DNA of 44,589 nucleotides. Source: Oscillospiraceae bacterium (lineage in GTDB: Bacteria; Bacillota; Clostridia; Oscillospirales; Acutalibacteraceae). This document shows positions 9,451 through 16,697 of the stretch, piece by piece. Position 1 is the first letter of the stretch. Each line of letters opens with the position of its first letter. The position numbers and the translations under genes were made by a program. Below the pieces are notes generated by a model. It was not told the DNA's origin, did not search any database, and saw nothing but the letters and a program-made list of their open reading frames with translations. The stretch lies in assembly GCA_015066045.1 (NCBI GenBank), contig SVPD01000019.1, forward strand, positions 1 to 44,589. The letters are read 5' to 3'.

Positions 9451-9981
9451 ATGTCAAAAAGAAAAAACGAAGAGAAAATCTTCAAACTTGTTTGTCTTGC
9501 CCTACTGACTGCCATGCAGATAGTAATAGCGAGAATATTGGTTATCCCCTTAAGTGAAAGCCTTCGCATCTCCTTTTCCTTTATTCCCGTGGTTATAGCG
9601 GCCAGAAGCTTCGGAGTGGTCGGCGCCGTTACGGTTTACGGTCTGGGAGATTTCATAGGTGCCGTGGCTTTTCCCACTACGGGAGCCTACTTTCCGGGCT
9701 TCACCCTCACTGCGGTGGTCAGCGGTCTTATCTACGGACTTTTTCTGCGCAAGAAAACGAGTGGGGTGCGTATCGTTCTGTCGGTGGTACTGTCTCAGCT
9801 TCTGTGTACGGTTCTGATGAACAGCTACTGGATTTCTACCCTTTACGGAGCACCCTTTGCCGCTACGGCGCTGTCACGTCTCGGGCAGGCGGCAGTTATG
9901 GGAACCGTGCAGATAGTCTTTATGCTTCTGTGTCTGGAGAGAATATGCTCGAGAATCAGCTTCGGCAGAAAAGATAATTAA
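9451..9981 (+). CDS. folT: Folate ECF transporter, substrate-specific S component FolT
   Basis: FolT is the membrane S component that binds folate; it works with the shared EcfA/EcfA'/EcfT energising module, which is not in this window. The 176-residue protein has about six hydrophobic segments. The FolT-like stretches AMQIVIARIL, SFIPVVIAARSFG, GDFIGAVAFPTTGAYFPG and GLIYGLFL are recognisable, as is the C-terminal N-x-x-W-x-x-x-L-Y-G-x-P block. I chose the ATG at 9451 rather than the GTG at 9442, because the AAAGGA site (9435-9440) is ten bases before 9451 and would abut the GTG. The THF riboswitch directly upstream independently supports folate as the substrate. Confidence 0.92.
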   Translation: MSKRKNEEKIFKLVCLALLTAMQIVIARILVIPLSESLRISFSFIPVVIAARSFGVVGAVTVYGLGDFIGAVAFPTTGAYFPGFTLTAVVSGLIYGLFLRKKTSGVRIVLSVVLSQLLCTVLMNSYWISTLYGAPFAATALSRLGQAAVMGTVQIVFMLLCLERICSRISFGRKDN

Positions 9982-9996
9982 AATTAATTATCTGTA

Positions 9997-10024
9997 TTGA
10001 CAAAATGACAAAATATGTTATCAT
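9997..10024 (+). promoter_or_regulatory. Promoter of the ABC exporter pair
   Basis: TTGACA (9997-10002), 16-base spacer, TATCAT (10019-10024). It begins 16 bases after folT ends, so the ABC genes are transcribed separately from folT. Confidence 0.6.
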
Positions 10025-10081
10025 AAAAAAGCGGTTGTACTCACAAGCGTTGCACTCAAAAAACTTAAACAATAGCTATAT

Positions 10082-10112
10082 AGCCTTCGGATGAAAGTCC
10101 GTAGGCTTTTTT
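10082..10112 (+). terminator. Terminator-like hairpin in the ABC gene leader (possible attenuator)
   Basis: AGCCTTCGGA (10082-10091) pairs with TCCGTAGGCT (10098-10107) with one T-T mismatch, loop TGAAAG, followed by six T. It lies downstream of the promoter at 9997 and only 17 bases before the ABC start codon. It may therefore be an attenuator of the ABC genes, or simply the terminator of folT transcripts. The 55 bases before it contain an imperfect repeat (TTGTACTCA / TTGCACTCA) but no riboswitch class I recognise. Confidence 0.6.
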
Positions 10113-10128
10113 AGAATGAGGTGATAAA

Positions 10129-11961
10129 ATGAGACGGATTCCTCTGGAGGAGGCGAGAAGTGTACCGGTTTTTAAAAACATCGTCTACGCTCTTAAAACC
10201 GTCTGGAAATGCGATAAAAAGCTGATGATAGGCCATTTGCTTAACAGTCTCACGGCTTTTCTTTTCGGAAATTTCATTCAGAACATCCTTTTTCTTAAGG
10301 TGCTTTTAGGCATTCTCGACAGTGACGGTGATTTCAGAGAGTATTTTCTGACTCTGGTCGCTTTTTTAGTCGTGTGCATTCTGGTAAACGGCACTCAGTG
10401 GATTTCGAGCTATATGGTCAGCGCATCGAATAAATATGTGCTCAAGGTGCTTAATAATCAGATTTTCGAAAAGGCACTCACTTTAGATGTGGACTGCTAT
10501 GAAAATCCGGAGTTTTACGACAAATATCAGAGAGCAACCAATGTTTTAGCCTGGAGCTATTTCGATCAGGTTTGCGGCTCTGTATCCTCCATAATAGGCA
10601 GCGTGGTTACTCTGTGTATGGTTATCGGTACGGTAACGGCTATCGATCCCGTTTATCTTCTTTTCCTGCTTCCCGTGGCTTTGGTTTTTCTGGTGGAGAC
10701 TATGAAAAGCAAGCTCGTTTTTAAGCGTGACATAGAAATGACTAAAAATAACCGAATCAAGGCATACATACAGAGAACGGTATTCCTTAAGGATTTCTCA
10801 AAGGATATGAGAACATCAAACATTTTTGCCGTGCTTATGTACCGCTTTAAGGGTGCTATAGATGCTAATGTAGGAATACTGAAAAAATACGGAATGAAGC
10901 TTTTCCTTTATTCCACCGTAAGCTCACTTTTCAGCGAGTTTATTCCTGTCATCGGAACCTATGCTTATGCGGCCTATCAGTTCGTATTCGGCAGCACGCT
11001 GACTGTTTCGGGCTTTTCCGTGGTTCTTTCCGCCATTAATTCAGTCAAGGAGGGAACCTTGTCCGTGGCGCGAAACTTCGACGGATTGGTTCAGATGGCT
11101 CTGTATTTTCAGAATCTCCGTGAGTTTTTCGAATATGAGCCGAAAATCAGATCGGGAGAAAAAATGCCCGAAGCCTTCGAAAGCCTCGAGTTCAGAAACG
11201 TGACCTTCCGCTATCCTTCGGCTGAAAAGAACTCTCTCGAAAGGGTTTCCTTTGAGATAAAAAAGGGTGAAACGCTCGCTCTCGTGGGTGTAAACGGTGC
11301 GGGTAAATCTACTCTCGTAAAGCTGCTTCTCCGCTTTTATGATCCCACGGAGGGTGAGATACTTTATAACGGAGTCAATATAAAGGAGTATAATCTCAGT
11401 GCTTACCGGAATAGCTTCGGAGCCGTTTTTCAGGATTATAAAAACTTCGCTCTTTCCGTTTTCGAAAATGTAATCGGCCATGAATGTGATCAGGAGGATA
11501 AGAAAAAAGCCGAAAAGGCACTCGTGCAGAGCGGAATATGGGAAAAGATTTCTGCTCTTCCCGACGGCGGTGACACGGTAATTACCAAAGAGTTCCGAAA
11601 GGACGGCATCGGTCTTTCAGGCGGTGAAAATCAGAAGGTTTCCGCAGCCCGTCTTTTCGCCAAGGATTTTCAGTTTGCCGTGCTGGATGAGCCGTCATCG
11701 GCACTGGACCCCATAGCGGAATATAAGATGTATGAGGAGCTTATCAAGGCTACGGAGAACAAAACGGTAATGTATATTTCACACCGTCTTTCTTCTGCGG
11801 TTCTTTCCGACAGGATTATAGTTATCGGTGAAGGAAAAATCCTGCAGCAGGGCACTCACGCAGAGCTGATGCAGCAGGAGGGTAAATACAGAGAAATGTT
11901 TACTTTACAGGCGTCAAGCTATATGGGAGCAGAGGAGGCGGATGAAAATGACGAGCAGTAA
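10129..11961 (+). CDS. ABC exporter half-transporter (TMD-NBD fusion), first partner
   Basis: This 610-residue protein is a fused membrane and ATPase half of an ABC exporter. The N-terminal ~330 residues carry about six hydrophobic helices. The ATPase domain shows Walker A GVNGAGKST near residue 387, a Q-loop QDYKNF, the signature LSGGENQK near 497, Walker B FAVLDEPSSALD with the catalytic Glu, and the H-loop ISHRLS. All ATPase motifs look intact. The next gene overlaps its end and encodes a similar protein, so the two probably form a heterodimer in the cytoplasmic membrane. Ribosome binding site GAGGTG lies before the ATG. No precursor peptide, peptidase or lantibiotic gene is adjacent, so the cargo (drug, lipid or peptide) cannot be named. 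Confidence 0.9.
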   Translation: MRRIPLEEARSVPVFKNIVYALKTVWKCDKKLMIGHLLNSLTAFLFGNFIQNILFLKVLLGILDSDGDFREYFLTLVAFLVVCILVNGTQWISSYMVSASNKYVLKVLNNQIFEKALTLDVDCYENPEFYDKYQRATNVLAWSYFDQVCGSVSSIIGSVVTLCMVIGTVTAIDPVYLLFLLPVALVFLVETMKSKLVFKRDIEMTKNNRIKAYIQRTVFLKDFSKDMRTSNIFAVLMYRFKGAIDANVGILKKYGMKLFLYSTVSSLFSEFIPVIGTYAYAAYQFVFGSTLTVSGFSVVLSAINSVKEGTLSVARNFDGLVQMALYFQNLREFFEYEPKIRSGEKMPEAFESLEFRNVTFRYPSAEKNSLERVSFEIKKGETLALVGVNGAGKSTLVKLLLRFYDPTEGEILYNGVNIKEYNLSAYRNSFGAVFQDYKNFALSVFENVIGHECDQEDKKKAEKALVQSGIWEKISALPDGGDTVITKEFRKDGIGLSGGENQKVSAARLFAKDFQFAVLDEPSSALDPIAEYKMYEELIKATENKTVMYISHRLSSAVLSDRIIVIGEGKILQQGTHAELMQQEGKYREMFTLQASSYMGAEEADENDEQ

Positions 11962-13744
11962 AAAAAGAGAAACCGCCCACTCGACCTTTTCAAACATTTT
12001 CTTTTTCGTAAGACTTCTGTTTAAAATTTCACCCGTACTGGTTATGGGAGACTTCCTTATGGGCATTCTGACCACTTTGCCTACACGTCTTATCAGTGTG
12101 GTCGGTCTCAAATACATCATTGATGTGGTTACTGAGGGCGAGAGACTCGAAAGAATTTTCACGGCGGTAGGTCTTATTGCGGTGATTTTAGTCGGCAGCA
12201 AGGTTTTCAGCTGGCTTTTTCAGGAGTTTTACTGGAATGCGGCCAGAGAAAGGGTTTATTACGGACTGAATAAAACTCTTTATGAAAAGGCCAAATCCGT
12301 TGACCTTTCTAATTATGATAACCCCGAATTTTATAACAGCTTCATTCTCACCATCGAGTCCTCGTCGGATAATATTGCTAATCTGCTGGGCTTGGTGAGA
12401 AACTATGTGGGTAATCTTGTTTCCTTCGTTACCATAGGCGGTGTTCTCGTTACCATAGATCCCGTATGCTTAGTGATAATCCTCGGCATAATCGGTGTAT
12501 TTCTGCCTCTGAGTAAAAAGAGGGGAGACCTGCAGATGGCACGAAGGAGAGATAACACGGAATATCACCGCAGAAGCGATTATTTCCAGCGTATTTTCTA
12601 CCTTCAGGACTATGCCAAGGAGGTCAGGATGAATAACATCCATCCTATTCTTATGGACCGCTATAACGAGGCGGCAGATGATGTTATCGATAATCAGAGG
12701 CGCTACTGGAAAAAAATTTCCCTCGTCTCCTTCGTGCAGGATGCGGGCATACAGATATTGGGCTTTATGTTTATACTGCCTCTTTATCTCGGTTACTGTG
12801 TGCTGGTAAAGGAAACTCTTTCGGCGGGCGATTTCGTCGCAGCCTTTAACGGTGCTTATTCCATAGCCGTATCCGTAAATTTCCTTACGGTGTGGGCCGT
12901 GGCTATTTTCTCCGAGAGGGGAAAGATGATAGAGAAATACCGTGAGTTTCTGAAGTACGAGCCTGAAATAAAGGACGGCGCAGGCACTGCCGAATGCAAA
13001 GAGCCTGAGGAAATAGTGATTAAAAACCTCGATTTTACCTATGAGGGGAACGAGGAGCCTACCCTCAGAAGCATAAATCTCACCATAAAGCCCTATGAAA
13101 AAATCGCCCTCGTAGGCTATAACGGAGCAGGCAAGACCACTCTGACAAATCTTTTGCTCAGACTTTATGATGTGACTGACGGACAGATTCTCATCGGCGG
13201 TGAGGATATAAGGGATGTCACCGTTTCCTCTCACCGTGACAGGTTTGCGGCGGTTTTTCAGGATTTTCAGCTTTTCGCCTGTAAGACGGGTGAAAATGTG
13301 GCTCTCAGCGATAAATATGATGAGGAAAGAGTAAAAGAGGCTCTCCGTCACAGTGGCTTTGACAAAAAGCTGGAGAAGGGTACGGACACAGAGCTGCTGC
13401 GTGAGTTCGAAAGTGACGGAAAAATGCTTTCGGGCGGTGAGTCGCAGAAGGTAGCCATAGCCAGAGCCTTTTATAAAAACTGCCCCTATATAATACTGGA
13501 TGAGCCTTCGGCAAATCTCGATCCCATAGCGGAATATAATCTTAATCAGGCTATGATAGAGGCAGCGAAAAACAAAACGGTTATCTTCATTTCTCACAGA
13601 CTGTCCACCACTGTCGGTGCTGACAGGATTTATGTGATGGAAAAGGGCAGGATTGTAGAAAGCGGAAGTCACGCTGAGCTGATGAAGCTGAACGGGACTT
13701 ATGCATATATGTTTAATCTGCAGGCAGAGAAGTATAAAAAATAA
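11948..13744 (+). CDS. ABC exporter half-transporter (TMD-NBD fusion), second partner
   Basis: This is the second half-transporter, with the same architecture as its upstream neighbour: about six membrane helices in the first ~330 residues, then Walker A GYNGAGKTT near residue 389, Q-loop QDFQLF, signature LSGGESQK near 494, Walker B YIILDEPSANLD and H-loop ISHRLS. It overlaps the end of the first ABC gene by 14 bases, consistent with translational coupling and a heterodimer. The ribosome binding site AGGAGG (11933-11938) gives nine bases of spacing to the ATG at 11948. An in-frame ATG at 11942 (600 residues) is possible but only three bases away. Both ATP sites appear to have consensus residues. 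Substrate unknown. Confidence 0.9.
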   Translation: MTSSKKRETAHSTFSNIFFFVRLLFKISPVLVMGDFLMGILTTLPTRLISVVGLKYIIDVVTEGERLERIFTAVGLIAVILVGSKVFSWLFQEFYWNAARERVYYGLNKTLYEKAKSVDLSNYDNPEFYNSFILTIESSSDNIANLLGLVRNYVGNLVSFVTIGGVLVTIDPVCLVIILGIIGVFLPLSKKRGDLQMARRRDNTEYHRRSDYFQRIFYLQDYAKEVRMNNIHPILMDRYNEAADDVIDNQRRYWKKISLVSFVQDAGIQILGFMFILPLYLGYCVLVKETLSAGDFVAAFNGAYSIAVSVNFLTVWAVAIFSERGKMIEKYREFLKYEPEIKDGAGTAECKEPEEIVIKNLDFTYEGNEEPTLRSINLTIKPYEKIALVGYNGAGKTTLTNLLLRLYDVTDGQILIGGEDIRDVTVSSHRDRFAAVFQDFQLFACKTGENVALSDKYDEERVKEALRHSGFDKKLEKGTDTELLREFESDGKMLSGGESQKVAIARAFYKNCPYIILDEPSANLDPIAEYNLNQAMIEAAKNKTVIFISHRLSTTVGADRIYVMEKGRIVESGSHAELMKLNGTYAYMFNLQAEKYKK

Positions 13745-13754
13745 TATGGGCGGT

Positions 13755-13800
13755 ACTTCATAAGGCATTTAAACCTTATGAAGTGTCCCTTTTCGTGTAT
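13755..13800 (+). terminator. Hairpin terminator after the ABC pair
   Basis: ACTTCATAAGG (13755-13765) pairs perfectly with CCTTATGAAGT (13774-13784), followed by a T-rich stretch. The sequence GGGCGG-T-ACTTCATAAGG is almost identical to the left end of the MITE-like element at 44327, so this terminator may be a shortened copy of that repeat family. Confidence 0.65.
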
Positions 13801-13848
13801 TTTTTCCTTTTTTAAGTAAAAAATATAAACTGAAAGGCAGGAGAAAAA

Positions 13849-14838
13849 ATGAAAATACTATTTTATGACACGAAACCCTATGACAGAGACTCTTTCGAAA
13901 AAACACTTCACAAATATGACGGTATAACCGTGGATTTTCTGAAAACCGACATTTCATCTTACACGGTAAATCTCAGCAGGGGCTATGATGCAGTCTGCGT
14001 TTTTGTAGCCTCGCAGGTAAACGGAAAAATCATAGAGAAACTGGCGGAAAACGGTGTAAGGCTTATTCTTCTGCGATGTGCCGGCTTTAACAATGTGGAC
14101 ATAGCTGCCGCCAAGGAGAAGGGCATAACTGTTATGCACGTGCCCGCATATTCTCCCGAGGCCGTGGCTGAGCACGCCATAGCCTTGGCCTTTGCGGTAA
14201 ACAGGCGCATACACAAGGCTTATATAAAGGTAAGGGAAAATAATTTCAGTCTGGTGGGGCTCACAGGTATGAATTTCCGCGGTAAAACTGCAGGCATCAT
14301 CGGTGCAGGCAAGATAGGCTCAGCCATGGCGGAAATATGTCACGGTATCGGTATGAGGGTGCTTTGTTATGATAAGGGCAAAAAAAGCGGTCTTGACTTT
14401 GCAGAGTATGTCAGCATCGATGAGCTTTTAAGAGAAAGCGACCTTATTTCCCTTCACTGTCCTCTCACAGAGGAAACCTACCATATTATTGACCTTGAAG
14501 CTATAGAGAAGATGAAGGATGGCGTTATCCTCGTAAACACATCGAGAGGAGCACTTATAAGCACGGAGGACCTTATCAAGGGCATAAGAAAGCATAAGTT
14601 TGCAGGTGTAGGTCTCGACGTTTATGAGGAAGAGGGGGAAAATGTTTTCGAAAACAGAGAGGATGATATCCTCGAAACCAGTGTTACTGCGAGACTGCTA
14701 TCCTTTCCCAATGTTATAGTAACCTCACATCAGGGATTTCTCACGGGCGAGGCACTCGAAGCCATAAGCATCACGACTCTGGAAAATGCGAGAAGCTTTC
14801 ACGAGGGCAGGATAATAGAAAACAATGTGGTGAATTAA
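13849..14838 (+). CDS. ldhA: D-lactate dehydrogenase (D-2-hydroxyacid dehydrogenase family)
   Basis: It reduces pyruvate to D-lactate with NADH, regenerating NAD+ during fermentation in the cytoplasm. The 329-residue length is typical. The NAD-binding Rossmann loop GAGKIG is near residue 152. The catalytic Arg lies in NTSRGAL (about 231), the Glu in the VYEEE region (about 260), and the His in SHQGFL (about 293), the standard triad of the family. Ribosome binding site AGGAG precedes the ATG by about eight bases. It stands alone between terminators and converges on gtrA. Other 2-hydroxyacids are possible substrates, but overall similarity favours D-lactate dehydrogenase. Confidence 0.88.
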   Translation: MKILFYDTKPYDRDSFEKTLHKYDGITVDFLKTDISSYTVNLSRGYDAVCVFVASQVNGKIIEKLAENGVRLILLRCAGFNNVDIAAAKEKGITVMHVPAYSPEAVAEHAIALAFAVNRRIHKAYIKVRENNFSLVGLTGMNFRGKTAGIIGAGKIGSAMAEICHGIGMRVLCYDKGKKSGLDFAEYVSIDELLRESDLISLHCPLTEETYHIIDLEAIEKMKDGVILVNTSRGALISTEDLIKGIRKHKFAGVGLDVYEEEGENVFENREDDILETSVTARLLSFPNVIVTSHQGFLTGEALEAISITTLENARSFHEGRIIENNVVN

Positions 14839-14847
14839 GTCATTATA

Positions 14848-14891
14848 AAAAAAGGCGTTGTAAAAACTTCCGTTTTTACAACGCCTTTTTT
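14848..14891. terminator. Bidirectional terminator between convergent genes
   Basis: AAGGCGTTGTAAAAAC (ending 14867) pairs with GTTTTTACAACGCCTT (from 14872) around a TTCC loop. It is flanked by A-runs on the left and T-runs on the right, so it can stop transcription from both sides. The minus-strand stop codon at 14890 lies at its edge. Confidence 0.85.
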
Positions 14892-15330
14892 ATCTGGTGT
14901 TTTCCTGATTCTTGTAAACAACAAACTTACAGAAAAGATATTCGAGAATCATATTTGAAAGCATGGTAACTGCCAGCACGATGTATTCGTTTATGCCTTT
15001 GGCAGTGGACGTGTTTCCCAGCCAGGTGGAAAGGGGAGTGAAAACCAGATAGAAGCCGAACACCTTTGCCATAGCGATGGGAATGTTAGCGGCAGATTTA
15101 AAGGTGAAGCGACGGTTAAAGGTGAAATTCCATAAAACCGAAAGGGTGAGGGCCACGAGATAGCATACACCGTATTCCGCACTGAGCAGATTCATTATCT
15201 TTTCGTTTTCGATGCTGATGTTAGGAAGAACTACTTCATTGAGAAGAGTGAAGGAGACTATCTGAATAATACCTGCCGAAGCGGAAAACAGAGCAAATTT
15301 TACTGCCTGTAAGGCATCACTTTTTTTCAT
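14890..15330 (-). CDS. GtrA-like four-helix membrane protein
   Basis: The 146-residue protein has four hydrophobic segments and the N-terminal K-F-x-x-x-[GS] pattern, plus the central LWNFTFNRRFTF motif of the GtrA/DPMS accessory family. Members are thought to help flip or use polyprenyl-phosphate-linked sugars for cell-surface glycans. AAGGAG lies in the 19-base gap after the upstream peptidase gene, so the two are probably co-transcribed. There is no adjacent glycosyltransferase, so the partner sugar pathway cannot be named. Confidence 0.85.
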   Translation of the reverse strand: MKKSDALQAVKFALFSASAGIIQIVSFTLLNEVVLPNISIENEKIMNLLSAEYGVCYLVALTLSVLWNFTFNRRFTFKSAANIPIAMAKVFGFYLVFTPLSTWLGNTSTAKGINEYIVLAVTMLSNMILEYLFCKFVVYKNQENTR

Positions 15331-15349
15331 TTTTTTATTCTCCTTTAAA

Positions 15350-16582
15350 TTATTTTAAGCCGTTTTCATCGAAGTCGCATACTGCCTGAAGGACTATACC
15401 CAAAACCTTGTCTATTACCTCGGGGATGAGAATGTCGGCAGTGTCGAGACGGGTGTGATAATACTGAGCGGGAGCGGGATCCATAGCCACGAGAGAGGCT
15501 GCCTTGATACCTGCCTGAGACGCAGCGGCAGCATCGGTGGAGCCGAGGGGGATAGCACCTACGGGGATGTCCTCACCCTGCTTGAGAGCTGCGTTTTTGA
15601 GAAGAGTGCACACATCCTTGTCGTTTCTGACCATACCGGTCATATCCTTTTCGTAAATCATCATAAAGTCACCGTCACGGATGTTATCCAGACCGATGAA
15701 TACAGTTTCCACTCCGTCGTTTTTAAACTCAGGATGAGCCTCGAAGTATGCCTTGGCGCCACGGAGACCGCACTCCTCACCGCCTGTGAGAATGGCCACG
15801 ACCTCTGTGTTTTCGAAGCGTATATCGTTTTCACTGAGATATTTCATCACGGCTGAGGAAATGTAGCAGCCTGTAAGGTCATCATTGGCACCGTCTACAT
15901 AGTTGTTATGGTCTACGAATTTGAAAAGACCGGCATAGGCAGGCAGGAAGGCAAGCTGACCGAGAGCCATTTTCTTCGCCTTTTTACCTGCTAAAAGAGC
16001 AGCGGTGGTGGCGGCAGTGTAGCCGAGACCTGCTACCGCATAGCCTGCTACGGCCAATACACCGTGAGAGCCTAATTTATATGTATAGGTCCATTCGGGA
16101 GCGGAGTCACTGTGTCCCGAGATAATGATTCTTCTTTTGGTTTCACCGGCTGCTTTTCTGACGGCGATAACATTACCTGATGTTTCCTCTTTGAAAAGGG
16201 GATCGTACATTTTTTTATAGAGAAGGAATTCTCCCACGATGCCCGCTAAAGCACCGCCCATAAGTGCGGCTGAGCCAAGAGCGGCTTTTTTCGGGATTTT
16301 ACCGAGGGATGAGGCCAGGTTGATGGCGGTGGAGCCCATAAGACAGGCACCCGCATGTGGAACGAAGGACATAAAGGCCTTTGGATTTACCTTGAAGGTT
16401 TCTCTTTTAACCGAGTCGCAGAAGGGCTCGAGCTCTTTCATCATCTGCTCCTGCGCATTTTTTTCACTGTCGCTGCCGCAGGGACGGGGACCGAAGGTTT
16501 TACAGATGTTTGTGATGCCCTGTGTAATGAACTCAGTGCAGTCAGCGGTGGTGGTTTTATGGCTTTCGGGTGAATAAATCAT
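15350..16582 (-). CDS. M28-family zinc aminopeptidase-like protein with hydrophobic insertion
   Basis: The 410-residue protein carries M28 metal ligands: His157 and Asp159 in SGHSDS, bridging Asp234 in GANDDLTG, Glu269/Glu270 in TGGEECG, a later Asp in GLDNIRDG, and the final His in YYHTRLD. The family removes N-terminal residues from peptides using two zinc ions. In ordinary members the first His-Asp pair and the bridging Asp are about a dozen residues apart. Here about 75 residues intervene, including hydrophobic stretches at 173-198 and 206-222; another hydrophobic block lies at 77-122. No signal peptide is obvious, so it may be membrane-embedded or hairpin-anchored. AAGGAGG precedes the ATG. 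Confidence 0.85.
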   Translation of the reverse strand: MIYSPESHKTTTADCTEFITQGITNICKTFGPRPCGSDSEKNAQEQMMKELEPFCDSVKRETFKVNPKAFMSFVPHAGACLMGSTAINLASSLGKIPKKAALGSAALMGGALAGIVGEFLLYKKMYDPLFKEETSGNVIAVRKAAGETKRRIIISGHSDSAPEWTYTYKLGSHGVLAVAGYAVAGLGYTAATTAALLAGKKAKKMALGQLAFLPAYAGLFKFVDHNNYVDGANDDLTGCYISSAVMKYLSENDIRFENTEVVAILTGGEECGLRGAKAYFEAHPEFKNDGVETVFIGLDNIRDGDFMMIYEKDMTGMVRNDKDVCTLLKNAALKQGEDIPVGAIPLGSTDAAAASQAGIKAASLVAMDPAPAQYYHTRLDTADILIPEVIDKVLGIVLQAVCDFDENGLK

Positions 16583-16613
16583 ATTTTCTCCTCCTTGATT
16601 TTCTCTACTTTTA

Positions 16614-16642
16614 AATATAGCACATCGGTACGGCTAAGTCAA
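16614..16642 (-). promoter_or_regulatory. Promoter of the peptidase-gtrA pair
   Basis: On the minus strand TTGACT, a 17-base spacer and TATATT, with TGC just before the -10 (extended -10). The same layout, TTGACT-N17-TATATTTAAA, recurs before the surface-protein gene at 21034-21062. Confidence 0.75.
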
Positions 16643-16652
16643 TTGAAAAAGG

Positions 16653-16690
16653 TAAAAAGATACCCTCCGCTTCACGGAAAGCAGAGGGTA
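16653..16690 (-). terminator. Intrinsic terminator after the BspA/Big_2 surface protein
   Basis: On the minus strand TACCCTCTGCTT pairs with AAGCGGAGGGTA (12 bp with one G-U) around TCCGTG and is followed by TCTTTTT. Confidence 0.85.
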
Positions 16691-16697
16691 AGAGAAG

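Noticed and set aside
12470-13768. 432-codon antisense frame across the second ABC gene
   Set aside because: It covers a gene with all ABC ATPase motifs intact on the other strand, has no recognisable domain, and starts within the terminator region.
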